Below are positions 1 through 10,145 of a DNA stretch of 64,000 nucleotides, in pieces (position 1 is the first letter of the stretch; the number at the start of each line of letters is the position of its first letter). The stretch is taken from contig NC_092404.1 in assembly GCF_009017415.1 (NCBI RefSeq), positions 1,240,001 to 1,304,000 on the forward strand, in the 5' to 3' direction. This DNA is from Aspergillus flavus. Lineage: Eukaryota; Ascomycota; Eurotiomycetes; Eurotiales; Aspergillaceae. Under the pieces are notes generated by a model. That model made no database searches. It had not been told where the DNA came from and saw only the letters and a list, made by a program, of their open reading frames with translations. Position numbers and translations under genes: made by a program.

Positions 1-303
1 ACCGGCTCTGGGCCCGATCCCATAGGATTCCGCCCACCCTTACTTCGAAAGACTACGACCAGCTCTTCTTCGACCAGCAGCTCCTCCAAGTCGGACACAT
101 CGCGACGAGTAACCAAACCTGCATCTGGTGCCTCGGTTGCCAAGAAGGGTGCCGTGAACTACTACACGGCCGCGCGAGAAAAGGAACGTGAGAGGGAGCT
201 CCGGGCCAGGACCCGTAACACCGGCACCAATATCACTGCGTTGGTGAACAAGCATTCTAGCAACCGACTCGGCGCTCTTGGCAGAACCGGGCAATGGGAC
301 TAA
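1..303 (+). CDS. C-terminal 100 residues of an unknown protein (5' end outside the window)
   Basis: Reading from base 1 in frame 1, the sequence is open for 100 codons and stops at TAA 301-303. The visible part has a Ser/Thr-rich low-complexity stretch followed by a basic, charged segment (KER-rich) and ends with Gly-Gln-Trp-Asp. No family was recognised. The serine-rich linker and basic tail suggest an intracellular, probably disordered C-terminus, but this is only compositional. No intron is needed in the visible part. The next gene converges on it from the other strand. Confidence 0.7.
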   Translation, partial: TGSGPDPIGFRPPLLRKTTTSSSSTSSSSKSDTSRRVTKPASGASVAKKGAVNYYTAAREKERERELRARTRNTGTNITALVNKHSSNRLGALGRTGQWD

Positions 304-586
304 TTCAAGGCATTCTGCGAGCACTCTTTGTACATATGGTATTTGTTTTTGATGTTTGGTGTTCCGGAGCAGGGATGTTTCACAGTCATGGCCATGAATG
401 ATAATTTTAGCTAGAGATTTCCGATGGAGGCTGGGCTTGAATGGTGTTGATTTGCACACCAATTGATATATCTTGTCCTTTATGTTGATTATGCATTATA
501 TACCGCGCCTTGAGCTTACAAACAGCAACAATAGAGTGGAGAGAGCTCTACCATACAACCATACCAGAGTATCACACATACTCGAG

Positions 587-1690
587 TCAACGATAAGCCT
601 CGAGCATAGGGATCAAATCCACAAGCGACCGAATGACATTATCGGCATCAGCACTCCTCGCCTCGTCGCCACGAGCCAGGAAATACCCATCCCAACCAGC
701 CCCAACAGCAGCCCTATAATCCTTGTCAACGTCATCCCCGACATGAACACAAGTCCAGCCACCAAGATCTTCAACCCGAGTCAAAGCCTTCGCCTGCCTC
801 CTCGCCACCTCAAAGATTCGAGGACTCGGCTTCTCCACTCCAGCCTCGTAACTCGTAATAACCAGATCGATATCGCTGACACCGTCATTCACACCGGAAC
901 CTTCGGTCATTTCAGAAGAAGACCTCTCTTCAAACCCCAACAATCGCATGCTATCCACCCCCTCATCAGCCCTACAGTCCCCAACCCGCAGCCCTAACGA
1001 CTTCAACACCGCCGGAACCCGATCATCCGAGTTCGAAACCACGCCGACCACCACCCGCTCAAACGGACCCAATCTGCCCCCGTTCTCCTTCACGGCCCGA
1101 ATATGAGAGAAAAACGGCCCCACATCATCATACAGCGCATAGCCCTCTTTACTGGCAAACCGATCAAGTAAATACCCGACCAGTCCGTCGGGAAGATCTA
1201 CTTGACTCCGACTGTTGCTGTTGTTATTATCACTATCAGTAGTAATGTTATTATAATGATAGTGTTCAGCCAAAACCCGCGAAAAAGTCCCCCGGATAAT
1301 CTCCCCCCACCATTGCCGGGGTCCGCCGTAGCAGCCGCGAATGACGTCGTCGCGACCGTAGTTCGGGCGCGCTTGCGACTGCGCTTTGAACACGGGTTTG
1401 AAGGCGGAGAGGACGCGCTCGGCCGTAATTGCTGTTTTGGGGAGCCCGAAGTGGTGCGCGGCGGACGCGTATTGTTCCGGCACGGAGGGGCGTGGGTGGA
1501 AGAGGGTTTCGAAGGCGTCGAGGGTGAGGAGGAGGGTGCGTTTGTGGGTTTGGGTCATGGCTGTTTTTTCTTTTTTTGGTTTTTGGGGAGAGGAGGGTTG
1601 GATTAGGGGGTTTAGGTAGTAGGTGCTAGGTTTATTGAAGAGTTTCTTCAGGATTGACTGGGGTAGGGCGGGGAGATTTACTGCGGACAT
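587..1690 (-). CDS. HAD-superfamily hydrolase (HDHD3/REG-2-like)
   Basis: Intronless ORF of 367 codons. The haloacid dehalogenase-like fold is shown by motif I (LTLDAFETL, nucleophile Asp about residue 54), motif II (VVSNSD), the motif III Lys in GVEKPSP and motif IV GDDVDKDY followed by AAVGAGWDGY, in the right order and spacing for a class with a helical cap. The residue two after the nucleophile is Phe, where phosphatases of this superfamily have the acid/base Asp. This resembles the dehalogenase-type signature, so the substrate is uncertain. The first 44 residues are basic and Pro/Lys-rich and may be a targeting extension; a second in-frame ATG at 1558 starts right before the core and could be the true start. 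It converges with the partial gene at 1-303. Confidence 0.82.
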   Translation of the reverse strand: MSAVNLPALPQSILKKLFNKPSTYYLNPLIQPSSPQKPKKEKTAMTQTHKRTLLLTLDAFETLFHPRPSVPEQYASAAHHFGLPKTAITAERVLSAFKPVFKAQSQARPNYGRDDVIRGCYGGPRQWWGEIIRGTFSRVLAEHYHYNNITTDSDNNNSNSRSQVDLPDGLVGYLLDRFASKEGYALYDDVGPFFSHIRAVKENGGRLGPFERVVVGVVSNSDDRVPAVLKSLGLRVGDCRADEGVDSMRLLGFEERSSSEMTEGSGVNDGVSDIDLVITSYEAGVEKPSPRIFEVARRQAKALTRVEDLGGWTCVHVGDDVDKDYRAAVGAGWDGYFLARGDEARSADADNVIRSLVDLIPMLEAYR

Positions 1691-2211
1691 ACCGAGATTC
1701 GGGAGGATAGGGTTCGGGTCTGATACCCAGTAAGTAGATTAGATTAGATTATCTGGTTGAGGAGATTCTTTGGAATTAACTAAAAATAAGCGAATCGTCT
1801 ACGACTATATTAATAGGGAATTACCCTCTTAGTGTTATTTATAGAATCCAATGTGTATCTATTCAGAGTAGTAAGATGTAATTGGGTGTTGCCGTAGTCA
1901 TGCATGTCATACATCTTGACAGTCAACAACTGCCAAGCATACATATCACGTTTAACAATCGCAGATAGTTGAAAAGTTAGATACTAATATAGAGAATAAA
2001 CCACAAAGTTCCTTAGTGTGTATTACCTAGAGGATATATATGACAAATCTGATTAAAAGACCGACAGCATTAGACCTTTTCAATGTGCAAACAAGGACAA
2101 CCGTTGTTCAACCATTCAGCTCTTCCTAGCCAAACTGTACACACCCATCAATGACAATCATAGCGAAGTATTCTCCAGCTCTGAGACCCCCAACTAGTAT
2201 GTCTCATAACC
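1691..2211. other. intergenic, AT-rich
   Basis: This stretch holds the presumed promoter of the HAD gene and AT-rich sequence. Nothing coding was seen on either strand. Confidence 0.6.
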
Positions 2212-2967
2212 TTATCTATAGACCACCATGTCCACATTCGCGAACACCAGCGGTGGTCCAAAGTCACTTTTGTACATATGACAATTATTCTGATGTGGAA
2301 ACCAATGTGCCCATTTGCATTCATCAGCCAAGGTACAAAGTGTAGCGCACTGTTCAAAACTTTGGGCACGTGGTGAGCGGAGTGGGTTCACCATACACGC
2401 TGGGAGCTAAGGGTGTGTAAGTATATCCATCAATCTATCCAACTGTCTAGGAGCTAACATACCCTTGTTTGCATATCTAGTCATCGCTCTCACTTTTCCT
2501 ATGGGCTTATATTAGTCTCAACTGTTCATATTAGGAGAATGGATCATATAGCATACTCTTTATCGTCTCAAGCTCTGTTTCCAGTCGACTAACATCACCG
2601 TCACGGCTGTTCAACTGCTGGAGACATTTCTCCTTTGCCTCGGCACATGATTCAGGCGACTCTCTTCGAACAGTCATATACACATATCCTGGGACGTTGT
2701 TGCATGCGCATGGATCCGTGGTTTCTGCATCGAGATCCGCAACATGGTCATGATCACTCCACCATCAGGTGGCATCTTGCTTTTTCCAGAAAATTCCCTT
2801 GCATCCCTCTATTTCGCTACATGCCATGGCACAGGTTTCAACAGAGAGTATACCTTCAACCTTATTATTCAGTCCCCACTGATGTTCCTGTCAGAGACCA
2901 TCTTAGAAGCCCGGGGTGGTGAAGATAATAGCTGGCCAAGCAAGGATTGATCGATACAGCCAATGGT
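2212..2967 (-). pseudogene. broken PAN/Apple-like secreted-type gene
   Basis: Read on the minus strand, three tracts look coding. The most 3' part splices cleanly: an exon running to about 2570 joins a 14-nt exon (2476-2463) and then the exon 2406-2212, with GT-AG borders and phase kept. It ends in a Cys-rich segment, CATLCTLADECKWAHW, with QNNCHMYKSD after it, typical of PAN/Apple-like modules. Upstream the same frame reads VETCAMACSEIEGCKGIFW, a second module start, then meets TGA at 2767-2765 where a Cys codon would fit. A third upstream tract (about 2967-2895) is in another frame. No convincing start or signal peptide was found. The stop plus frame break suggest a decayed gene; an unrecognised intron or sequencing error is the alternative. 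Confidence 0.45.
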
Positions 2968-4329
2968 CCATCACTAACCCTGGTCGTATGCCGGTCCCAA
3001 CTTACTCAGAGGATCGAATCAAAGAGAGCAAAAGCACATGCAGGATGGTACACAGCCATTAATCCTTCTCGGGAACCTATCGCTTTAGGCATATTACGTG
3101 CTATGATTGATTACTTTCACCGGCTCAGTCCAAAGTACGTCACCCAGTTACTATGATAATATGCTTAGGATAAGCAGAAGCATGCCATACGTGCAAACCA
3201 TTGGTTATCCTGCATTTACTGTCGCAGATTGAATGGTAATCCAGCCTGGGGACTTTACAGGATACCCTGTCCCTTATACATAAGCAAGCTACCGAATAGG
3301 AGATTCAAGGCCATATCATATATCTGCCGGCTTTGGGATAGCGAGAAGTAGACCATACGATAGGCAGGCTTTGTCCGAAGGATCCTGTGATCTTTCGATA
3401 CAGAGTGTCTGGCTATAGATATCCTTGCGGTTCTATAGAGGAAGCTTGAGCACCGTGTGAGGCTTTTTCGAAAGCTTTGTTTTTGTACCATAATCGGTAC
3501 CTCAAGTTCCCCGGACAAAGCACTTTTGAAGCTAGATTCTATATATTCCTACGTTGACTCTGGTTAATCCATATTCCTATATCCAACGATCACTGCGAGA
3601 CGTCTCATCTACAGTATATAAGCGCTATAATCATTACTTATAAACGGGCTTATGGACCTTGAGTGATGGGGATAGAAGACCATCGTTGCCTAATGTACCA
3701 CAGACATTGCGCTCTGACGCGTCATGATTTCTTTGTTGCGCGTGGCAGACACCGAATTCATCCATACAATGCAACTCTCTTACAATTAGCGCGCTGGTAT
3801 ACAAAGACAGTAAGATTAATCTCTGACGATTTGGTCACTTAGAATTAGTGTGGGATTAAATGGCTTCTGGTATCGTCATCATATGCTCTGCATGGTACAC
3901 ATTGTATTTATCCAAAGTATCGATGATGAGGGTAGTTGGAAACGACTCTGTTAGGGCTCACTTGCCTGCATACCCTTCGATCTGATAAAGATGAGACCCA
4001 CACGTGTGATAAGATCGACTGTCGGCACTTGACCTGACGACCGACCCTGACCTGCAAAGTTCAAACTCAGATCCGGTCTTTCTAGGCAACCTAGTTTCCA
4101 ATATCTCTTTCAATTCCGGACAGCCCGATCTCGACACCAACCAATAAGCCGAAGGGACGAATTTAACTCAGATTCTGCCTGGTTTCACGGGTGACGCGGC
4201 CGTCGTTGTCATCCCCCCCACTTGGCGCCATGATAGCTCCGAGTCCGCTGACTATAATAGAGCGGCCTCAGTTAAGTCATCAAAATTTCCCAAGAGGCTC
4301 AAGAAGGGAGAAAGAGTAACACACGAGCC
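2968..4329. other. gene-free stretch upstream of the 4330 gene
   Basis: There is no ORF with convincing composition or family resemblance. A minus-strand stretch around 3255-3518 is open in more than one frame but looks like decayed or random sequence. The last 150 bases hold the promoter of the plus-strand gene, with a TATA-like TATAATAG near 4253. Confidence 0.5.
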
Positions 4330-6018
4330 ATGGCAGGACTTACTCTTCCCGTGGTTCTTCTGCGAGCCTTTCTATTGCTTTTCGTACTCCATGTCCCTAG
4401 CGTCACCGCCTCGGAGCTCAACTTTCCACCCAATGCTAACCACATCTTCAATGCGATTCACTCCTCGATGCGCCAATGGGGGTCGTCGCTGCATCATAAT
4501 GGCATGTCCTTCTTTCTGGCCACCGTGCCCAAAGGAACGCAACTGTACCACGGAAATTCCTCCCCAGACCCAGTGAACGGAACAGAATGGTTAGCCTTCG
4601 AGCCTGAACATGCTATGGTCTTCGCAAGACCCCATCATGGCCCTCCTCCAGGCAAAGGTCCACACAAGCGGTCCCAACTGCCGCTCAAGCTGGGGCCCAA
4701 GGAATCAGGAAAAGACCAGGATAAGGATCAGGGTAAGCCAGGATTTCTCCATACATACACGGCCGCAAAGGACTTGCGACTATTGTACCTTGATGGAATG
4801 TCGGCTGCCAAAACAGAAAACGGAACACTCGACTCTCAGGATCGGATCTTGCTTCGCGATGCACTCGAGGGCAGGCCTGGGATGCTGGAAGGCGAACGGG
4901 CGGAACTGATTTGCCGCATGGCTCGGGACAATTACCAAGGCCGTCTGGATGGTGTCATCCGTATGGAGGCCGGGTTTGAGATAATTCTTTGTAATTTCGC
5001 TAGGGACCTCAATGAGATTCGGGTCAGTCAAGTGAAGTCTGATAGAATGGGTCCTGGCCCGCGTGGTGGTAAGGGCAAGAAGGGCGGCCCTGATGGGGGC
5101 ATGCTCTGGTACAAAGCCATCGCAGCACGGTACAATGGAATTGGGAGCAACAGGGTTATCCTCAACTATGACAAATTTGTCACAGCGTACGTCTACGGCT
5201 TGGATTTGTTTCGTTCGTCGGGTAGTAACAGCAACTTACTGCCGCGACTGAATCATCTCTTTGCCGACGAGCTGGGTCCGATTCGGAACGATCTGGACCA
5301 TCTCATTTTGAACCAAGATCCCAGCGAGGCCTCATTTAACTGGCAAGGAGTTGCAGATATGGTGGTGCAGCGATACGCGCATGAGCTGAGGTACCTGGCC
5401 TCTGGACAGCTCTCAACGCTACAGGCGCTTCACGAGGAAATTGAAAACAGCCTCGGTCCTTTCGTCGACTATAGCGATCGCAATGCAGCTCTGGAGGCCG
5501 ACAGATGCAGTATGCAGTTTGTACCTGCAGGGGCTCCCTCAGGTGGACTAGCCAGCGGTGCCGTCCGATCCGTTACTCGCAGTATCTGTTCGACGATGAT
5601 CGAGGCCTGGAATCAAACAGACTACGACACAGCGGTCGCTCAACTTCAGAGTTTGATTGATTACTTGTCCTGGACCACATGGAAGGAATGTAAGGGATGT
5701 GCCGACAACGAAGTTTGCGTGATTCCGATTTGGCCGATGGGAACCGTAGAGGACTACGAGCACCCGCAGTGTCGAGATGCGTCGAGACCGAATGGCCAGG
5801 GGCGACGCTACTGGGGTGGTAGACCCGGAAGGTCCAGATGGATTCCGACACTCAAGTTGGCTACAAAGAATACTACACTACCTGCAGGAGATAATTCGAT
5901 AAAAAGCGCCGACCATGAAAAATCCTGCTCGCGACCTGATGCACCGTTGCGGTACATGCTTGCTTTTTCTTACCTTGTATTTTTCTTACTTTATTTTTAT
6001 TCTTTGACTATAGAATAA
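4330..6018 (+). CDS. secreted/membrane-anchored protein of unknown function, 562 aa
   Basis: Intronless ORF. The first about 27 residues form a signal peptide (hydrophobic LLRAFLLLFVLHVP core followed by small residues). A long lumenal or extracellular region follows, with several N-glycosylation sequons (for example NGT, NQT, NTT) and a charged Gly/Lys linker around residues 110-140. The last about 22 residues are strongly hydrophobic (MLAFSYLVFFLLYFYSL), consistent with a C-terminal membrane anchor or GPI-type signal. The Cys-containing segment CKGCADNEVC near residue 455 suggests disulfides. The conserved look of the N-terminal half suggests a genuine fungal family, but no enzyme motif was recognised. 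The start is supported by the signal peptide beginning right at this ATG. Confidence 0.85.
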   Translation: MAGLTLPVVLLRAFLLLFVLHVPSVTASELNFPPNANHIFNAIHSSMRQWGSSLHHNGMSFFLATVPKGTQLYHGNSSPDPVNGTEWLAFEPEHAMVFARPHHGPPPGKGPHKRSQLPLKLGPKESGKDQDKDQGKPGFLHTYTAAKDLRLLYLDGMSAAKTENGTLDSQDRILLRDALEGRPGMLEGERAELICRMARDNYQGRLDGVIRMEAGFEIILCNFARDLNEIRVSQVKSDRMGPGPRGGKGKKGGPDGGMLWYKAIAARYNGIGSNRVILNYDKFVTAYVYGLDLFRSSGSNSNLLPRLNHLFADELGPIRNDLDHLILNQDPSEASFNWQGVADMVVQRYAHELRYLASGQLSTLQALHEEIENSLGPFVDYSDRNAALEADRCSMQFVPAGAPSGGLASGAVRSVTRSICSTMIEAWNQTDYDTAVAQLQSLIDYLSWTTWKECKGCADNEVCVIPIWPMGTVEDYEHPQCRDASRPNGQGRRYWGGRPGRSRWIPTLKLATKNTTLPAGDNSIKSADHEKSCSRPDAPLRYMLAFSYLVFFLLYFYSLTIE

Positions 6019-6940
6019 ACTCCTGTCAGGCTATAACTTCCCAGCCAATTGGGGGCAAATTGGGCTCCTCCTGGTGATCTATCACATCCGATCTGGGTTG
6101 ATCAACTGCGCCAAGTTCAATAGTTCATGCAGGCCCATACCCGAAAGCACACCAAACCTCGGCGATCACATCAAATCGGAGGAATGGCTCAATACTACTT
6201 TAAGCTTATTATGGATCTTCTACCTGACGAGAAAGTGGATTTCTTTAATAAGATACACCTTTCGCCACTGTGGGGGATATAGTATGAGGCTGTATAACAG
6301 GGTTCTAGAGCGTCGAACAAGCCCTAATCCCTGACCATCGTCAGCCACATTGAAGTTACGAATGCATGTCTCAGACAATATGCACGCAGAACCCCTGAAG
6401 ATGGAGCCCAATTTAGGAACTCAACAAGGCGAGATGTCCAACAGAAAATTTCACGAGATGGCTCACCAGAGATACAGTTCTGTCGTTACCATAGGGTCGA
6501 TATGTCAATACCTCTGAGTGAGATATAGAAAACGCATCTCAATAGAACTTAGATAGGTACATACAATATGAGAGAGTGTTTACCCGTGTAAACATCCTAT
6601 TATCTTTGTGCCGGTGGGCTTGAATCTTATCCTTTGAAGCAACGGATAGTCACCAGCCTCATGGGCTCGTCACTACTCCACCACTTCCGATGGGACTGGA
6701 TAGTTGTGAATAGTCACTGCTTGGCAGAAGGTTCCATTGCATCTGACCATGCAAACGCGAAATGAAGCAAGCCGATCAGAAGAAGAGAAGTGTGTATAAA
6801 TATGACCTCGCAGCGCTTCCCTGTCACTCAACAGCAACCATTCATTCCTTCTTCGGGCTGTCCTGCTCTTCTTTCCTTCTTCTCTTGACAGTTATCTAAC
6901 AGTCACTCTTTCTGATTGTACCTTCTTCATTCCTTCCACC
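6019..6940. other. intergenic region and promoter of the repeat-protein gene
   Basis: Non-coding on both strands as far as can be seen. The last 150 bases contain a TATA box and a long CT-rich leader, the layout of a strongly transcribed fungal gene. Confidence 0.6.
6795..6803 (+). promoter_or_regulatory. TATA box
   Basis: TATAAATAT lies about 140 bases upstream of the ATG at 6941 and is followed by a pyrimidine-rich (CTTCTTC) leader, a common arrangement in highly expressed filamentous-fungal genes. Confidence 0.55.
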
Positions 6941-8131
6941 ATGAAAGCCACCATCTTAGCGACTATCGCTTTGGCGGCATGCAGTGCCGCCAGCCCCTTG
7001 GGCAGCGCTCCCCACGCCCGAGGCCTCCTTGGAGATTCATCCAAGCCCTGCGACTGTGAATCGGATCATGATGGCAGCTCGCCTGAGGTACCATCTGGGC
7101 CTGGTTCGGAGGGCCCTGCTCCCGTTCCGATGCCGGTTCCAGTTCCTGTTCCTGGTGGAGAGCCAAACGGTCCTGGCGGAGTCCCAACCGTTCCTGGCCT
7201 TCCTGGTATTCCTGGTGTTCCTGGTATTCCTGGTGTTCCTGGTGTTCCTGGTGTTCCTGGACACCCCAACCACCCTGAAGACCCAGAGGATCCCGAAGAT
7301 CCTGAAGATCCTGAAGACCCGGAGGATCCTGAAGACCCAGAAGACCCAGAAGACCCTGAGGGACCTTCCAAGGGTGGCTGTGACGACGACGGCTGCCACG
7401 GAACTGGACACCTCATACAGGATCTGGGCCCGCAAGCCAACGACATCCTGACCATTGTTGGTGAACACACCGAGGAGCTCTTGCTCAAGCTCAGCCCCGG
7501 TGTTGCTGGGCTTCTGACCGGACTCGGCCTCCCTGGCTTGGGCCAACCCGTCGGTCACATCATCAAGAGCGCTGCCACCATTGGCGAACTCATCGCGGAC
7601 TTGGGTGACTCCGTCGAATGCCTCTTGACCGTCATTGGACAGGACGGTGGATTCCTGTTGATTGAACTTGAGCCGTCCATTGCTGGACTCCTCACTGGAC
7701 TCGGACTGCCTAGTATCGCTCAACCCGTCGGCAGCATTGTCGGCACTGTCGGCAAGCACCTCAAGCGTGACGATGGACTCCTCGAAGACCTTGCTCCAGT
7801 TGTGAACTGCGCTCTTAAAGTCGTTGGAGAGGACTCCAAGATTCTCCTCATTGCATTGAGCAAGTCCGTTGCTGAGCTGCTCATTGGTTTGGGTCTCGGC
7901 CAGCTTGCCGAGCCTGTCGGCACTGTCATCCAGTCCGCTGCGACCGTTGGCGATCTCGTCTATGACTTGGGTGACCCCGTGGAGTGCATCCTGACCATCA
8001 TCGGTGAAGACGGAGGTGCTCTCCTGGTTCAGCTTTCTCCTTCTATTGCAGGCCTCCTTGTCGGACTCGGATTGCCCGGTGTTGGTATTCCCGTTGGCCA
8101 GGTGGTGAAGACTCTTGGCGAGGCTTTGTAG
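6941..8131 (+). CDS. secreted repeat protein: collagen-like PGxPG, (DPE)n tract and four tandem about 60-residue modules
   Basis: Intronless, 396 aa. Residues 1-18 are a signal peptide (ATILATIALAACSAAS), possibly followed by a propeptide ending HAR. A Pro/Gly/Val segment with PGIPGVPG-type triplets (about residues 80-107) is followed by an acidic DPEDPE repeat (about 110-140). Four related modules then follow, each with the order D-L-x(6-8)-C/I-L-x-(V/I)-(V/I)-G-(E/Q), a leucine-rich GLLxGLGLP core and a QPVG-like turn; modules 1-2 and 3-4 look like a duplicated pair. A Lys-Arg (KRDD) between modules 2 and 3 is a possible Kex2 cleavage site. Cys residues recur at the same place in modules 2-4. 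No enzyme motif is present; a cell-wall, surface or secreted structural role is inferred from composition only. Confidence 0.88.
   Translation: MKATILATIALAACSAASPLGSAPHARGLLGDSSKPCDCESDHDGSSPEVPSGPGSEGPAPVPMPVPVPVPGGEPNGPGGVPTVPGLPGIPGVPGIPGVPGVPGVPGHPNHPEDPEDPEDPEDPEDPEDPEDPEDPEDPEGPSKGGCDDDGCHGTGHLIQDLGPQANDILTIVGEHTEELLLKLSPGVAGLLTGLGLPGLGQPVGHIIKSAATIGELIADLGDSVECLLTVIGQDGGFLLIELEPSIAGLLTGLGLPSIAQPVGSIVGTVGKHLKRDDGLLEDLAPVVNCALKVVGEDSKILLIALSKSVAELLIGLGLGQLAEPVGTVIQSAATVGDLVYDLGDPVECILTIIGEDGGALLVQLSPSIAGLLVGLGLPGVGIPVGQVVKTLGEAL
7190..7260 (+). repeat. in-frame 9-base tandem repeat (Pro-Gly-x coding)
   Basis: About eight imperfect copies of GTTCCTGGT/ATTCCTGGT encode collagen-like Pro-Gly-Val/Ile triplets. 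The unit length is a multiple of three, so copy-number changes would keep the reading frame. Confidence 0.85.
7273..7360 (+). repeat. in-frame 9-base tandem repeat (Asp-Pro-Glu coding)
   Basis: About ten imperfect copies of CCTGAAGAC/CCAGAGGAT-type units encode the acidic DPE/PED run. Synonymous differences between copies show that it is not a very recent expansion. Confidence 0.85.
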
Positions 8132-8691
8132 TATGTATTTCGGCTGCTTCCACTCGCTCTGATGTGTGTACTAACTTGCATCGACCAGAATACTGTCGTC
8201 GGACGTCCGAAACACTTCCGCCACGAAAGCAAGGGGCTTGACCGAAAGGGGAGATGATCAGCGGTCTGCTGTGTGTATATCACTATAAGTATGTATAAAT
8301 CAGTGTACAATATTAGATAATACTTTTAATACCATCGGAATAATCACTTAAACCCGACATGCCTCTGCCAAGTGTCGGCACTCCGAAGACGATGGAAGTA
8401 AATTGATTCGCCCCACGGGGGAAAAATGCCGACGTGGAGAGACGACGAGAGTTTTGTTTCCCCAGATCAACCATGGCCAAGGAAATACATTTTTCTCATT
8501 CGAAGTCGCCTCTCGTTCTTCTCGATCGTCTCCATTGTGGGATTGTGGGGAACCGTGGGAGTTCCGGGATAAATCTTTTCCCGCCTTATGGCCGAGGACC
8601 GTGCCCAGCATTTAAATAAATCTACATCTTAACGACATCTCGTTCAGACCAGAGACGAACAAGTCAATCAATTCACACAACTAATTTCGCA
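8132..8691. other. intergenic, promoter of the FAD monooxygenase
   Basis: Short overlapping ORFs here have no coding character. GTCGGCACTCCGA-type CGG/CCG motifs lie around 8371-8390 and a TTTAAATAAAT stretch lies about 80 bases before the ATG. Confidence 0.5.
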
Positions 8692-10145
8692 ATGGCTAAG
8701 TCACCGCAGGATCTTCAAATTGCCATTCTGGGCGCTGGTGTGTTAACATCTTTTTCCCCGGAGCAAGAGTAATAGACCACTGACATTGAGGATGTTTTAG
8801 GTATGGGAGGGCTTACATGTGCCCTGGCCCTCGCCCAAGAAGGCTTCAAGAACATTGATGTCTATGAGTCGGCTTCTGACTTGGGCTTCGTTGGAGCGGG
8901 TATCCAACTGGCGCCGAACATGGCTCGAGTGCTGGACCGTCTGGGAGTATGGAAGGGAATTGAAGCGGAGGCCGTGAACATCGAAGAGACTAGCGTAAGA
9001 GGTATTGTTGAACTCCCCTCGGTCTTAATAGTGATCGCATGACATACTGACATTTGGTTCCAGTGGGTGCAACCGACGCTGAACTGGCACATGTTGAGCT
9101 GCAGTATATCAAAGACACATATGGATACCCGCACATGGTTGGCCACCGTTCATCACTGTCCAACGGACTCTACCAAGGCTGTCTCCGCTACCCGAACATT
9201 AAGTTCCATTTCGCCACGTCCGCCGGGAACGTCGACTCGTTCGGCCCTCGGCCCTCCTTCACAGCTACTCCCCGCGACTCCAGCCAAGCGCCGTACCGCG
9301 TCGAGGCGGACGTGCTACTAGGCGCCGACGGCATCAAGAGTAACACGCGCGTCGCCATGATGGACAAGCTCGGCATCCAGACCGGAGTAAAGGATACGAA
9401 CCAAGCCGCCTACCGAATCATGATCCACAAGGACCAAATCAAGGACGACCCCGAGCTCCTGGAGCTGATCAACGGGACCAAGGTCACGCGCTGGATCGGC
9501 GAGAAGCGTCACATCATCGCATACCCCGTGTCCAACAACACGATCTACAACCTGTCCACCGTCCAGCCCGACACAAACTTCGCGGCCGCCACCAACGCCA
9601 CGTACACGACGCGCGGATCGAAGAAGACCATGCTGGAGGTGTTCGGCGATTTCTGCCCCATGGTGCAGCGCATGCTGAGCTACGTGCCCGAAGGCGAGGT
9701 CTGCGAATGGAAGCTGCGCGTTCACGAGCCCCTGGATACATGGACGCACGAGTCCACCGCTCTGGTCGGCGATGCTTGCCACCCGACGTTGCCTCATCTC
9801 GCGCAAGGAGCTGCGCAGGCGATTGAAGACGGTGCGGTGATCGCTATCGCTTTGTCCCTGCTACCGGATACGACCCCCGCCTCAATTGCCAAGGCGCTGA
9901 AGGTGTACGAGAAGGTCCGTAAGGACAGGGCGTATGCGCTTGTCGAGCTGGCGGCTGCATCTGGTCGCGCTCTTCATCTGGGTGATGGCGCTGCTAAGGA
10001 GGAACGTGACAAGCAGTTTGCTGCGTTGAAGAAGGGCAATGGCCCCGTGCCGGATAAGTGGGCCGATGCGGATGTGCAGAAGATCATCTATGGCTTTGAT
10101 TGCCAGCAGGAGACGCGGGACAAGTTCAATGAGTATTTCGCGTAA
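8692..10145 (+). CDS. FAD-dependent monooxygenase (salicylate hydroxylase-like), 442 aa
   Basis: Three exons: 8692-8737, 8801-9001, 9064-10145. Both introns are about 62 nt, and this choice of donors keeps one open frame. The product is a class A flavoprotein hydroxylase: the N-terminal FAD motif GAGMGGL is completed across intron 1, DG motif LLGADGIKS lies near residue 165, and the second FAD motif reads VGDACHPTLPHLAQGAAQAI with IEDG after it. These proteins use NAD(P)H and O2 to hydroxylate aromatic or similar substrates; the substrate is not deducible. No C-terminal membrane segment is visible. It lies in tandem upstream of a Zn2Cys6 regulator and near a UbiA-family enzyme, which suggests a specialised-metabolism role by inference. 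Confidence 0.88.

Noticed and set aside
3255..3518. 87-codon minus-strand frame possibly linked to the broken PAN-like gene
   Set aside because: No Cys-rich or other module pattern and a competing open frame; cannot be tied to the pseudogene.
7037..7759. 240-codon minus-strand frame over the secreted repeat protein
   Set aside because: Shadow created by the repeat tracts; no independent coding signal.
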